64,000 nt of DNA from Soonwooa sp. (GTDB lineage: Bacteria; Bacteroidota; Bacteroidia; Flavobacteriales; Weeksellaceae): NCBI RefSeq assembly GCF_030151385.1, contig NZ_JASLDS010000046.1, positions 62,001 to 126,000 on the forward strand. Reading direction: 5' to 3'. The stretch's first letter is position 1. Every line of letters begins with the position of its first letter. Position numbers and translations under genes: made by a program. The notes beneath the pieces were generated by a model. The model saw nothing but the letters and a program-made list of their open reading frames with translations, was not told the origin of the DNA and searched no databases. This document shows, one piece after another, positions 27,949-36,110 of the stretch.

Positions 27949-29391
27949 ATGGAATATTCTCAATTAGAACCAAAAAATATTTGGAAGAATTTCGCATTGC
28001 TTAACGCAGTACCACGTCCATCAAAAAAGGAAGAACGTGTGATTGCTTTCATTAAAAAATTTGGTGAAGACCTAGGTCTTGACACCCACGTTGATGAAGT
28101 TGGCAATGTTATTATCCGCAAAGCAGCAACAGCTGGTATGGAAAACCGTCAACCAATTGTATTACAATCTCACCTTGATATGGTTTGTCAAAAAAACAGC
28201 GATGTCGATTTTGACTTTGACACGCAAGGCATCCAGATGTATGTCGATGGCGATTGGGTGAGAGCTAAAGGAACGACTTTAGGTGCTGACAATGGTCTAG
28301 GTGTTGCAACTATTATGACGATTTTGGAAAGCAACGACATTCCGCATCCTGCTATGGAAGCGCTTTTCACGATTGATGAAGAAACAGGGATGACAGGCGC
28401 ACTTGGTCTTAAAGGTGGACTTTTGCACGGCGATATTTTACTAAATCTTGACACAGAAGAAGATGACGAAATTGATATCGGATGTGCTGGAGGTGTCGAT
28501 GTAACAGCGACGGCTAATTTTGGGACTGTTGATGCAAAAGCTGATGTATATTCTATTCAGATTAAAGGTTTACAAGGTGGACATTCTGGAATGGATATCC
28601 ATAAAGGTTTTGGAAACGCTAACAAAATCTTAGGGAGATTCTTATTTGAAGGATTAAACAATGATATTCAAATTATTAATATCGATGGTGGCGGCTTGAG
28701 AAATGCGATTCCTAGAGAGGCGAAAGCTTTGGTTTCTGTTACAAATGCAGCAGATTTTGAAAAAGCAACTTCCGACCTTAAAGCAAGCATTCTTGAAGAA
28801 TTTGCTAAAATCGAAAAAGATCTAGCGATTACAATTGAGAAATCGTCTACAGCAGACAAAGCTCTAAATATCGAGGATTCAAAAAAAGTGGTATACGCTA
28901 TCAATGCCGCGCACAATGGTGTTTTCCGAATGAGTCCAGATGTTGAAGGCTTGGTGGAAGCCTCTAACAATGTAGCGAGAGTTGAGGTTAAAGATGGTTC
29001 GGTTAAAATCTTAAACCTAACGAGATCTTCTGTAGAATCTACTAAAATTGAAGTTGCACAACAGCTAATTTCTTCATTCGAAAGCAATGGTATCAAAACT
29101 GAATTGACAGGAAGCTATCCTGGCTGGAAACCAAATCCAGGCGCCGAAATCATCCAGATTATGACCAATCTTTACGAAAAGGATTTTGGCGAAAAACCAG
29201 TGGTTGTCGCTTGTCACGCTGGATTAGAATGTGGAATTATCGGTACCAATTATCCAAAAATGGAAATGGTAAGTTTTGGACCAACTATTAAAGGAGCGCA
29301 CTCACCAGACGAAAGAGCATGCATTTCTTCAGTTCAAAAGTTTTGGAAATATCTACAAGAGATTTTGCAGAACATTCCCGTAAAGAAATAA
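27949..29391 (+). CDS. pepD: Aminoacyl-histidine dipeptidase (peptidase M20)
   Basis: 480 residues. PepD is a cytosolic zinc dipeptidase of the M20 family acting on Xaa-His and other dipeptides. The metal ligands and catalytic residues are visible: H75 and D77 in QSHLDMV, D114 in GADNGLGV, E144/E145 in TIDEETGMTG, and the C-terminal ACHAGLECGII and GAHSPDE. The lid/dimerisation insert sits in between. It is a single-gene unit with a terminator shared with the convergent DUF3060 gene. Confidence 0.95.
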   Translation: MEYSQLEPKNIWKNFALLNAVPRPSKKEERVIAFIKKFGEDLGLDTHVDEVGNVIIRKAATAGMENRQPIVLQSHLDMVCQKNSDVDFDFDTQGIQMYVDGDWVRAKGTTLGADNGLGVATIMTILESNDIPHPAMEALFTIDEETGMTGALGLKGGLLHGDILLNLDTEEDDEIDIGCAGGVDVTATANFGTVDAKADVYSIQIKGLQGGHSGMDIHKGFGNANKILGRFLFEGLNNDIQIINIDGGGLRNAIPREAKALVSVTNAADFEKATSDLKASILEEFAKIEKDLAITIEKSSTADKALNIEDSKKVVYAINAAHNGVFRMSPDVEGLVEASNNVARVEVKDGSVKILNLTRSSVESTKIEVAQQLISSFESNGIKTELTGSYPGWKPNPGAEIIQIMTNLYEKDFGEKPVVVACHAGLECGIIGTNYPKMEMVSFGPTIKGAHSPDERACISSVQKFWKYLQEILQNIPVKK

Positions 29392-29410
29392 TCTGAATTA
29401 TTCATAAACA

Positions 29411-29444
29411 AAAACTCCTTTCAAAAACTTGAAAGGAGTTTTTT
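29411..29444. terminator. Bidirectional terminator after pepD
   Basis: Perfect 12-bp stem AAAACTCCTTTC / GAAAGGAGTTTT between convergent pepD and the DUF3060 gene, with T runs usable in both directions. Confidence 0.87.
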
Positions 29445-29455
29445 GTTACCAAAAA

Positions 29456-29890
29456 TTATTTCTGTTTGATGACACCAGCGCCAGGTCCCTCAACTTTCGC
29501 ATCGGGACGTTTGGACTTATTATCTGTCGTTCTGTAATAGACTTTAGAACTAGAACCACTAATTAATACATTATTTACCTTATCAACATATACCGTATTC
29601 CCAGCGCCTTCCACAATAATTTTGGAAGCAAAACCATTAATCGTAATGACGTTACTTGTTCCATCGACACGCAAAGTTCCTCCAGAAAGGCTAAAAGTTT
29701 TTTTGTAACCAACACCTTCCACGTGTACATTTCCATTCTCCTCAGTGATGTCACCTGCTGTACCAGCATTACCACCTGCTTTACTTGCCATACCAGCAGC
29801 ATCGTTTAGGATTCCGCCAAGATTTTGGCTGTATACATTGCTAAAAATTAAACCCAATCCTAATACAAGTACAAAATTTAATTTCTTCAT
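29456..29890 (-). CDS. DUF3060-like secreted protein
   Basis: 144 residues with a clear signal peptide (MKKLNFVLVLGLGLIFSNVYSQ). The mature part is a set of short beta strands with the DUF3060 pattern (RVDGTSNVITINGFASKIIVEGAGNTVYVDKVNNVLISG), which should form a small beta-helix. The end is KVYYRTTDNKSKRPDAKVEGPGAG. There is no lipobox and no T9SS CTD, so it is probably periplasmic. Function unknown. The 294 bp between this start and the next gene are very AT-rich and I see no feature in them. Confidence 0.8.
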   Translation of the reverse strand: MKKLNFVLVLGLGLIFSNVYSQNLGGILNDAAGMASKAGGNAGTAGDITEENGNVHVEGVGYKKTFSLSGGTLRVDGTSNVITINGFASKIIVEGAGNTVYVDKVNNVLISGSSSKVYYRTTDNKSKRPDAKVEGPGAGVIKQK

Positions 29891-30184
29891 TTTGTTTTTA
29901 TTTAGTTTAATGCTACATAAATAACGACTTGAACGAAATAAAATTCCCTAATAAACATTAAATAATTAATAACTTCATTGCAAAAATTAAATTTCAAAGC
30001 ATCAATCAAAAAAAATTAAAATCATTAATCAATTTCGACATTAAACAACATTATCAATAAACAAAATGCATAAATAATCGAAAACCGATAAAAAAAATCA
30101 ATAAAAACAAAATCCAAATATGATATAAATCATAATTTTTCGTTAAATTAGCGCCACATAAAAATCGCATTTAATAAATTTATA

Positions 30185-32941
30185 ATGAGAAAAAATCTAC
30201 TTAGTTTAGGATTTATAGGTGTTTTGTTTTTGTCAGGTAATTTGACTGCACAAAACCAGATTAGCAACAAAGTATTACACGAAAATGGAACTCCTAGCTT
30301 GATAAGCTTTGCTCCTAGTAATAATCTATCTTCTTTATCTTCACAGAATATTTTTCAAGAATATCTTGGTCTGTCACCTAAGACAGAAATGAAACTTATA
30401 AAAAGTGAAGTTGACAACACTGGAAAATTCAAAAATGAAAAATACCAAATGTATTTTGAAGGGATTCCAGTAGAATACGGTGTATACAACTTGCATTACA
30501 AAAATGCAATGTTAACAGCAATGAATGGTGAGATTTTCAAAACTGACGCTGTACAAAACCAAGCTTCAATCACCGCTGAACAAGCATTTAGCAAGGCTAA
30601 AAAATATGTCAATGCAACTTCTTATATGTGGGAAGATGCAGGGTACACCAAATCTTTTGGTTATGCTAAACCAGCAGGAGACAAGGTGCTTTTACCAATT
30701 GCAACAGCGGATGGAGGATATAAGTTAATCCTGGCTTACAAGTTTGACATCTATGCATCTGCCCCTATTAGCAGAGGTTGGGTATTTGTTGACGCAAATG
30801 ATGGTAAAATATTAGCTTATGATGCGATTATGAAGCATGCTAAGATGAATGATAATTTCCCTACTAACAATATTAACTTCGAGCAACCCATCACGCTTAA
30901 TACAGCTTATACACAAGAGGCATTATTTGTAGCAGGTACTGCGGCAACAAGATATAGTGGAGAGCGTAGCATTGATACGACCTTATTAACAAGTGGTACT
31001 AATAGTGGAAAATATGTGCTTACTGATTATTCTCGCGGAAATGGTATCCTTACCAAAAATGCTAAAAAAACAGCAACTACTAGCACAACTTTAGATTTTG
31101 TAGATGATGATAACAATTGGACTGCGGCGGAGTTTGACAACGCAGCTTTTGATAATGCAGCTTTAGATGCTCATTGGGGAGTTTCAAAAACATACGATTA
31201 CTTTAAAGATACTTTTGGGCGTAACAGCTATGATAACGCAGGCACAGCTTTGCGTAGCTATGTTCATTATAGCACATCATACGAAAATGCTGGCTGGACT
31301 GGTACAGAAATGATTTATGGCGACGGCGCAACTAGATTCAAACCGCTTACTGCTTTTGATGTGACAGCTCATGAGCTTGGCCATGGCGTATGTCAAGAGT
31401 CAGCAAATCTTGCCTACCAAAGAGAATCAGGTGCTCTTAATGAAGGTTTATCAGACATTTGGGGTGCAATTATCGAGCACAAATATGCTCCAGAGAAACA
31501 AGCGTTCTTAATTGGTGAAGATATTGTAAAAATAGCGCCAAATTATTTAAGATCAATGATAACTCCAAAAACAGGACTTACTGCGCAACCAGATACTTAC
31601 AGAGGCACTAACTGGTACCCTTCTTCTGTTGAAGAATGTGCAGTTCCTAATAGTCAAATCAATGACAATTGTGGTGTACATTACAATAGTGGTGTCCTTA
31701 ACCATTGGTTCTACATCTTAGTAATGGGCAAAACAGGTACTAATGATCTTGGTAACTCTTATGATGTTACTGGAATTGGTTGGGAAAAAGCAGAAAAACT
31801 TGTTTACAAATTAGAAACCGAATACCTAACAGCAAACTCAAATTATAAGAATGCGCGCGACTATGCTATCGAAGTGGCAAAAGCACTTTACGGCGTAAAT
31901 TCGCCTGAAATGATTGCGGTTCAAAATGCATTTTTTGCAGTAGGTGTTGGCGTTAAGTATCTTACAACGCCAGATACGACGCCACCGACAATTCCTACTA
32001 ACTTAACAGCAAGCAACATTAAAGGCAATTCAGCAAAATTAAGTTGGGGAGCATCTACAGATGACAATGCAATGGAAGGCTACATTATTTACAAAGATGG
32101 AACCGAAATTGGTAGAACAACAACTGCTCTAACTTTTGATGTAAAAGGTTTAACACAATTAACAACTTATAACTTTACTGTAAAAGCCTTAGATGCTTAT
32201 GGAAATATGTCAGAAGCGAGTAATGTTGCAAAAGTTACTACAACTGACGAATTAGTATACTGTGCTTCTCAAGGGAATTCTGCAACGGACGAAATCATCA
32301 ATCGTGTACAATTTAATACCATTGACAACACGAGTACAGCAAAAGTAGGTTACGAAGATTTCACAAGTATTTCGACGACATTAGAAGCTGGAAAAACTTA
32401 CGAAATAAGAATCACACCAAAATGGTCGTCTGCTTCTTATGAAGAAGGTTATGCAGTATTTATCGATTGGAACAATAATGGTTCTTTCGATGATGCTAAC
32501 GAAGTAGTATTGACACAACAACCTACTAAAACCAATCCAGTTGTTGGAAACATTACTGTTCCTGCAAACGCTGTTCTTAACAAAAATGTAAGAATGAGAG
32601 TATCTCTAAAATGGAATGGTATCCCGACAGCCTGCGAAACCTTCCCTTATGGGCAAGTTGAAGACTATTCGGTAAAAGTTGTTGACAAATTAGCTGTAGC
32701 AGATATTAATAAAAACAATGCTTTCAGCGTCTTCCCTAACCCAGTTAAAGATGTGCTTAACATCCAGACTAAGAAATCTGGCGAAATTAGTTACCAAGTG
32801 ATTAACACTGCAGGACAAGCAGTAATGTCAGGTAAAACTAAGGAAAATAACATCCAAGTTCAGTCATTGCCAGTTGGTAATTACATCATCCAAATGACAA
32901 ATGGCGAAGAAACTTCTACTCAAAAATTCATCAAAAAGTAG
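30185..32941 (+). CDS. Secreted M4 (thermolysin-like) metalloprotease, T9SS exported
   Basis: 918 residues, signal peptide about 1-22. An FTP/PepSY-type propeptide (about 50-210) precedes the M4 catalytic domain. Zinc motif HELGH is at 396-400 (H396, E397, H400), with the third ligand E420 in NEGLSD, exactly the M4 spacing. After the protease domain come a fibronectin type III domain (about 598-690), a GEVED-type domain (about 730-832, FIDWNNNGSFDDANE and YGQVEDYSV) and a T9SS type A CTD (about 845-918). It should be exported, activated by loss of the propeptide and anchored or released by PorU. It degrades extracellular protein for nutrition and perhaps host or biofilm interaction (inference). 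Confidence 0.95.
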   Translation: MRKNLLSLGFIGVLFLSGNLTAQNQISNKVLHENGTPSLISFAPSNNLSSLSSQNIFQEYLGLSPKTEMKLIKSEVDNTGKFKNEKYQMYFEGIPVEYGVYNLHYKNAMLTAMNGEIFKTDAVQNQASITAEQAFSKAKKYVNATSYMWEDAGYTKSFGYAKPAGDKVLLPIATADGGYKLILAYKFDIYASAPISRGWVFVDANDGKILAYDAIMKHAKMNDNFPTNNINFEQPITLNTAYTQEALFVAGTAATRYSGERSIDTTLLTSGTNSGKYVLTDYSRGNGILTKNAKKTATTSTTLDFVDDDNNWTAAEFDNAAFDNAALDAHWGVSKTYDYFKDTFGRNSYDNAGTALRSYVHYSTSYENAGWTGTEMIYGDGATRFKPLTAFDVTAHELGHGVCQESANLAYQRESGALNEGLSDIWGAIIEHKYAPEKQAFLIGEDIVKIAPNYLRSMITPKTGLTAQPDTYRGTNWYPSSVEECAVPNSQINDNCGVHYNSGVLNHWFYILVMGKTGTNDLGNSYDVTGIGWEKAEKLVYKLETEYLTANSNYKNARDYAIEVAKALYGVNSPEMIAVQNAFFAVGVGVKYLTTPDTTPPTIPTNLTASNIKGNSAKLSWGASTDDNAMEGYIIYKDGTEIGRTTTALTFDVKGLTQLTTYNFTVKALDAYGNMSEASNVAKVTTTDELVYCASQGNSATDEIINRVQFNTIDNTSTAKVGYEDFTSISTTLEAGKTYEIRITPKWSSASYEEGYAVFIDWNNNGSFDDANEVVLTQQPTKTNPVVGNITVPANAVLNKNVRMRVSLKWNGIPTACETFPYGQVEDYSVKVVDKLAVADINKNNAFSVFPNPVKDVLNIQTKKSGEISYQVINTAGQAVMSGKTKENNIQVQSLPVGNYIIQMTNGEETSTQKFIKK

Positions 32942-32966
32942 AAATCTTTCGAAACTATATTTTACA

Positions 32967-32993
32967 AACCGTTGCTTCTGGCAGCGGTTTTTT
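32967..32993 (+). terminator. Terminator after the M4 protease gene
   Basis: Stem AACCGTTGC / GCAGCGGTT with a 5-base loop, followed by six T. Confidence 0.83.
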
Positions 32994-32998
32994 ATTTG

Positions 32999-33115
32999 GA
33001 GCTATTCCCGCTGTCCGCTGTATCTTTAGTGCGAGGCTCGGATGGCTCCGCTCCGCTCCGCCACCTCACCTCGCCCCAAAGGATGCCGCTTCCATCGGGG
33101 CTAGAAGTGAGGGAT
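32999..33115. repeat. GC-rich intergenic element, probably a dispersed repeat
   Basis: This 117-bp block is much richer in GC than its surroundings. It starts GAGCTATTCCCGCTGTCCGC, contains a CTCCG triplet repeat near 33046-33060 and ends with GATGCCGCTTCCATCGGGGC. From memory similar blocks occur at many gene ends in flavobacteria, but I could not search. It fills most of the 306-bp gap before radA, and the rest (33116-33247) is AT-rich with no feature seen. Confidence 0.55.
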
Positions 33116-33247
33116 AATTATTTAACCTTCTACAATTAATTGAAAATACCTCTTCAAAAGCACTAACATTTCCAAAAACTCAAAAATTGAATTTTATCAG
33201 TTTTCAAAAGCCGTGGATTTTTCAAAAAAAATCAAGAAATTAGCAGA

Positions 33248-34597
33248 ATGGCAAAACTCAAAACCGTCTACTTCTGTCAAAACTGTGGAAGCCAATTCCC
33301 AAAATGGCTTGGACAATGCACTAACTGTGGTGAATGGAATACACTCGTAGAAGAAGTGGTCGAAAAAACATCGACTTCCAAAAACTATTCTGGCGACAAA
33401 AAGCAACATATCATCAACATTATCGAGGTTAATGCGCAGGAAGAACCTCGCATTGCAACACCAAGCGAAGAGCTCAATCGCGTTCTCGGTGGTGGAATTG
33501 TATTAGGCTCCGTTACCTTAATCGGTGGCGAACCAGGCATCGGAAAATCGACTTTGTTGCTACAATTAGCCTTGAAGATGCGCAAAAAAGTATTTTATGT
33601 TTCGGGAGAAGAAAGTGCATCACAAATAAAAATGCGCGCAGACCGATTAACCGATTTACAAAACCCAGAATGTTACCTTTTCACAGAAACTTCGGTGGAC
33701 AAAATCCTGCACGAAGCCAAAAAGCTGAAACCAGATTTCATCATCATCGACTCTATCCAGACGTTACATTCTAGTTTGATAGAAAGCTCGCCAGGAACAG
33801 TTTCTCAAATCCGAGAATGCTCTGGCGAAATCATAAAATTCGCGAAAGAGACCAGCACGCCAGTATTTCTTGTAGGTCATATTACCAAAGATGGACAAAT
33901 TGCAGGGCCAAAAGTTCTAGAACACATGGTCGATGTTGTCCTCAATTTTGATGGCGACAGAAATCATCTTTTCCGCTTGTTACGCGCCAACAAAAACCGT
34001 TTTGGCTCAACTGCAGAAATCGGAATTTACGAAATGATTTCGCAAGGTCTAAAAGAAATAAAAAACCCATCCGAAATACTAATCACCAAAAAATTTGAAG
34101 AACTTTCTGGCAATGCTGTAGCCGTCACTTTAGAAGGAAATCGCCCGATGTTGTTGGAAATTCAGGCTTTGGTGAGTACTGCCGTTTATGGTACACCACA
34201 ACGTAGTTCGACAGGATTTGACTCTAAAAGGTTGAATATGCTTTTAGCCGTTTTAGAAAAACGTGCAGGCTTTCAATTGGGAGCAAAAGACGTTTTCCTA
34301 AATATCACAGGCGGAATAAAAACAGACGATCCTGCTTTGGATTTGGCTGTTGTTGCATCGATTCTTTCGTCTAACGAAGATTTTGCGATTTCGGAGAAGT
34401 ATTGTTTTGCAGGGGAAATTGGATTGAGTGGTGAAATCCGTCCAATTCCGCAAGCAGAACAACGTATTACGGAAGCTGAAAAATTAGGCTACGAAAAGAT
34501 ATTTGTCTCTAACCTTAATAAACTGCCGAAACGTAAATTCGGTATCAAAATCGAAGAAGTTGGCAAAATAGAAGATTTCCACGAAAGATTGTTTTAA
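33248..34597 (+). CDS. radA: DNA repair protein RadA
   Basis: 449 residues. RadA is a hexameric DnaB-like helicase that drives branch migration during recombination. The N-terminal C4 zinc finger uses C10, C13, C24 and C27. The Walker A motif GGEPGIGKST is at 93-102. The RadA-specific KNRFG motif is at about 248-252, and the C-terminal third is the Lon-protease-like domain without the peptidase residues (GGIKTDDPALDLAVV, FAGEIGLSGEIRP). Length is normal. It is a single-gene unit flanked by long gaps. Confidence 0.97.
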   Translation: MAKLKTVYFCQNCGSQFPKWLGQCTNCGEWNTLVEEVVEKTSTSKNYSGDKKQHIINIIEVNAQEEPRIATPSEELNRVLGGGIVLGSVTLIGGEPGIGKSTLLLQLALKMRKKVFYVSGEESASQIKMRADRLTDLQNPECYLFTETSVDKILHEAKKLKPDFIIIDSIQTLHSSLIESSPGTVSQIRECSGEIIKFAKETSTPVFLVGHITKDGQIAGPKVLEHMVDVVLNFDGDRNHLFRLLRANKNRFGSTAEIGIYEMISQGLKEIKNPSEILITKKFEELSGNAVAVTLEGNRPMLLEIQALVSTAVYGTPQRSSTGFDSKRLNMLLAVLEKRAGFQLGAKDVFLNITGGIKTDDPALDLAVVASILSSNEDFAISEKYCFAGEIGLSGEIRPIPQAEQRITEAEKLGYEKIFVSNLNKLPKRKFGIKIEEVGKIEDFHERLF

Positions 34598-35048
34598 GTT
34601 TTAGTAAAATTCTAAACCACAAAAGCATTTAACCTGAGTTAGGGATAATAAAACTAGCTTTAGTTTGAGTTATTTTCGAAGAAAACTGTATCGAGAACTT
34701 CTTTTAAAGACTTCTCGATACAAAATCTTTCAGATTTTTACTCAAAGTGACGCCTTGTTGATTTATCTCAAGCTGACGTTATTTAATAAAGTAAAAATGG
34801 GTAATATTTAATAATACTAATTCAACCACGCCATCATTAGCTGCGCCGAATCTTTGATTTCAGAGCTACGAGGAATCTCCGAAAAAAAAGATTTAAAGTT
34901 TTAAAAAAGTTTATCAGAAAAATTCAATATATTGATTTTTTGGAATCATGATGATGCTCATTTCTAAATTTATTATCGCTTAAAAAGATTAGATACTTTA
35001 CCTTCATCATGAAAACTGATTTAAAACTTTATTAAAAAACTCAAATAC
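34598..35048. other. 451-bp intergenic region with an inverted repeat
   Basis: There is no gene in this stretch. It contains an 11-bp perfect inverted repeat, TGTATCGAGAA at 34687-34697 and TTCTCGATACA at 34712-34722, followed by TCAAAGTGACG. From memory this resembles a common dispersed intergenic sequence of flavobacteria. The rest is AT-rich with no promoter box that I trust. Confidence 0.5.
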
Positions 35049-36029
35049 ATGTGGTTCGAAAAACTAACTGGTTTTCAAGAAAAATCCCCCGAAAATGTTA
35101 GACAAAACCTGACTATCGAAGATGATTATTTCATCAGCTCCGCTAACTTTCAAAAACTAAAATTTGGAAGTTTAGACATACCAACATTGGGAGATTTGCG
35201 ACTTAACAATCCCGAACTTAACAATTTCAATAGTAAGATTAAAGTAAGCGAAATTGTCGCCGATGTACAGAAACTACACATCGACGAAGCAAATGCCAAT
35301 GCCCTATTTCAGGTAGCTTCACAATTTAACTTATTGGAAATGATAAATCCTAGAGTCACACCCGAATCAGGAATAGACCAATATGAATTCGACAGAACGC
35401 AAGGTCCTATTTGTGCAATGTCTTGTGGTGCAGGCACAATCTATAGAAATTATTTTGTAGAAGTCAATGGAAAAATTGGACAAACCGAAAACAACCAAAT
35501 TGACTGTCTAGACTTAATTGGAAAAGCTTTGGAAAATGAACATCTTAAGCTTTGGGAGATGAAAAACGGTTATGCTTTAGCTAGCCAAAATGAGCTTTCA
35601 ATAATTAATGAAAAGCTTGCAAAGCTTAATGATATCGATCGCGAAAACCTAAAAGCAAAGCTAAAAGTCGGCATACAATGGAATACCGAGGTGACGGTTT
35701 CGGAAACCAAGCATTTGGTATCGCAAATATTTTGCTCTGCCCTACCTGTAGCTTACAGTCCTGTAGCGTCTCATCATTGGGAAGCTTTTGCTAGAATCAT
35801 TCTCGAAGCATTGTACGAAGCAACACTTTATGCTGCTTTAATAAATTTGAAAAATAATCACTCCAACTTAGTTTATCTCACCTTAGTTGGTGGCGGTGCC
35901 TTTGGAAATGAAGAAGTTTGGATTTTAGAATCCATGCAAAAAGCAATTCACAAATTTAAAAACACTGCTTTAGATGTTAAAATAGTAAGCTACGGACAAT
36001 CTAACCCACGACTAAAAGCGTATTTTTAA
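35049..36029 (+). CDS. Conserved protein of unknown function, possibly macro-domain-like
   Basis: 326 residues, no signal or membrane segment, so cytosolic. Highly patterned conserved-looking motifs are FQVASQFNLLEMINPRVTPE (about 97-116), RTQGPICAMSCGAGTIYRNY (about 118-140) and, in the C-terminal half, LTLVGGGAFGNEEVWILESM (about 277-298). The strand-GGGAFGN-helix element and following VKIVSYG strand resemble the nucleotide-binding loop of macro-like folds, which bind ADP-ribose. That is an inference and I know of no assigned role. It stands alone between two long gaps and a convergent operon, which suggests acquisition as a single gene. Start ATG 35049 fits the conserved N-terminal MWFEKLTGF. 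Confidence 0.65.
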   Translation: MWFEKLTGFQEKSPENVRQNLTIEDDYFISSANFQKLKFGSLDIPTLGDLRLNNPELNNFNSKIKVSEIVADVQKLHIDEANANALFQVASQFNLLEMINPRVTPESGIDQYEFDRTQGPICAMSCGAGTIYRNYFVEVNGKIGQTENNQIDCLDLIGKALENEHLKLWEMKNGYALASQNELSIINEKLAKLNDIDRENLKAKLKVGIQWNTEVTVSETKHLVSQIFCSALPVAYSPVASHHWEAFARIILEALYEATLYAALINLKNNHSNLVYLTLVGGGAFGNEEVWILESMQKAIHKFKNTALDVKIVSYGQSNPRLKAYF

Positions 36030-36055
36030 TTTAAAAAAATTTACATTTTTATAAA

Positions 36056-36086
36056 ACAAAAAAGCTGCCCAAAACTGAGCAGCTTT
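36056..36086 (-). terminator. Terminator of the B12 operon
   Basis: Stem AAAGCTGCCC / GAGCAGCTTT with mismatch near the loop, with an A-rich stretch at 36056-36060 that reads as T on the minus strand. It lies 25 bp past the last gene of the operon. Confidence 0.75.
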
Positions 36087-36110
36087 CATTAGTTAAAGAA
36101 AAATATCAAA

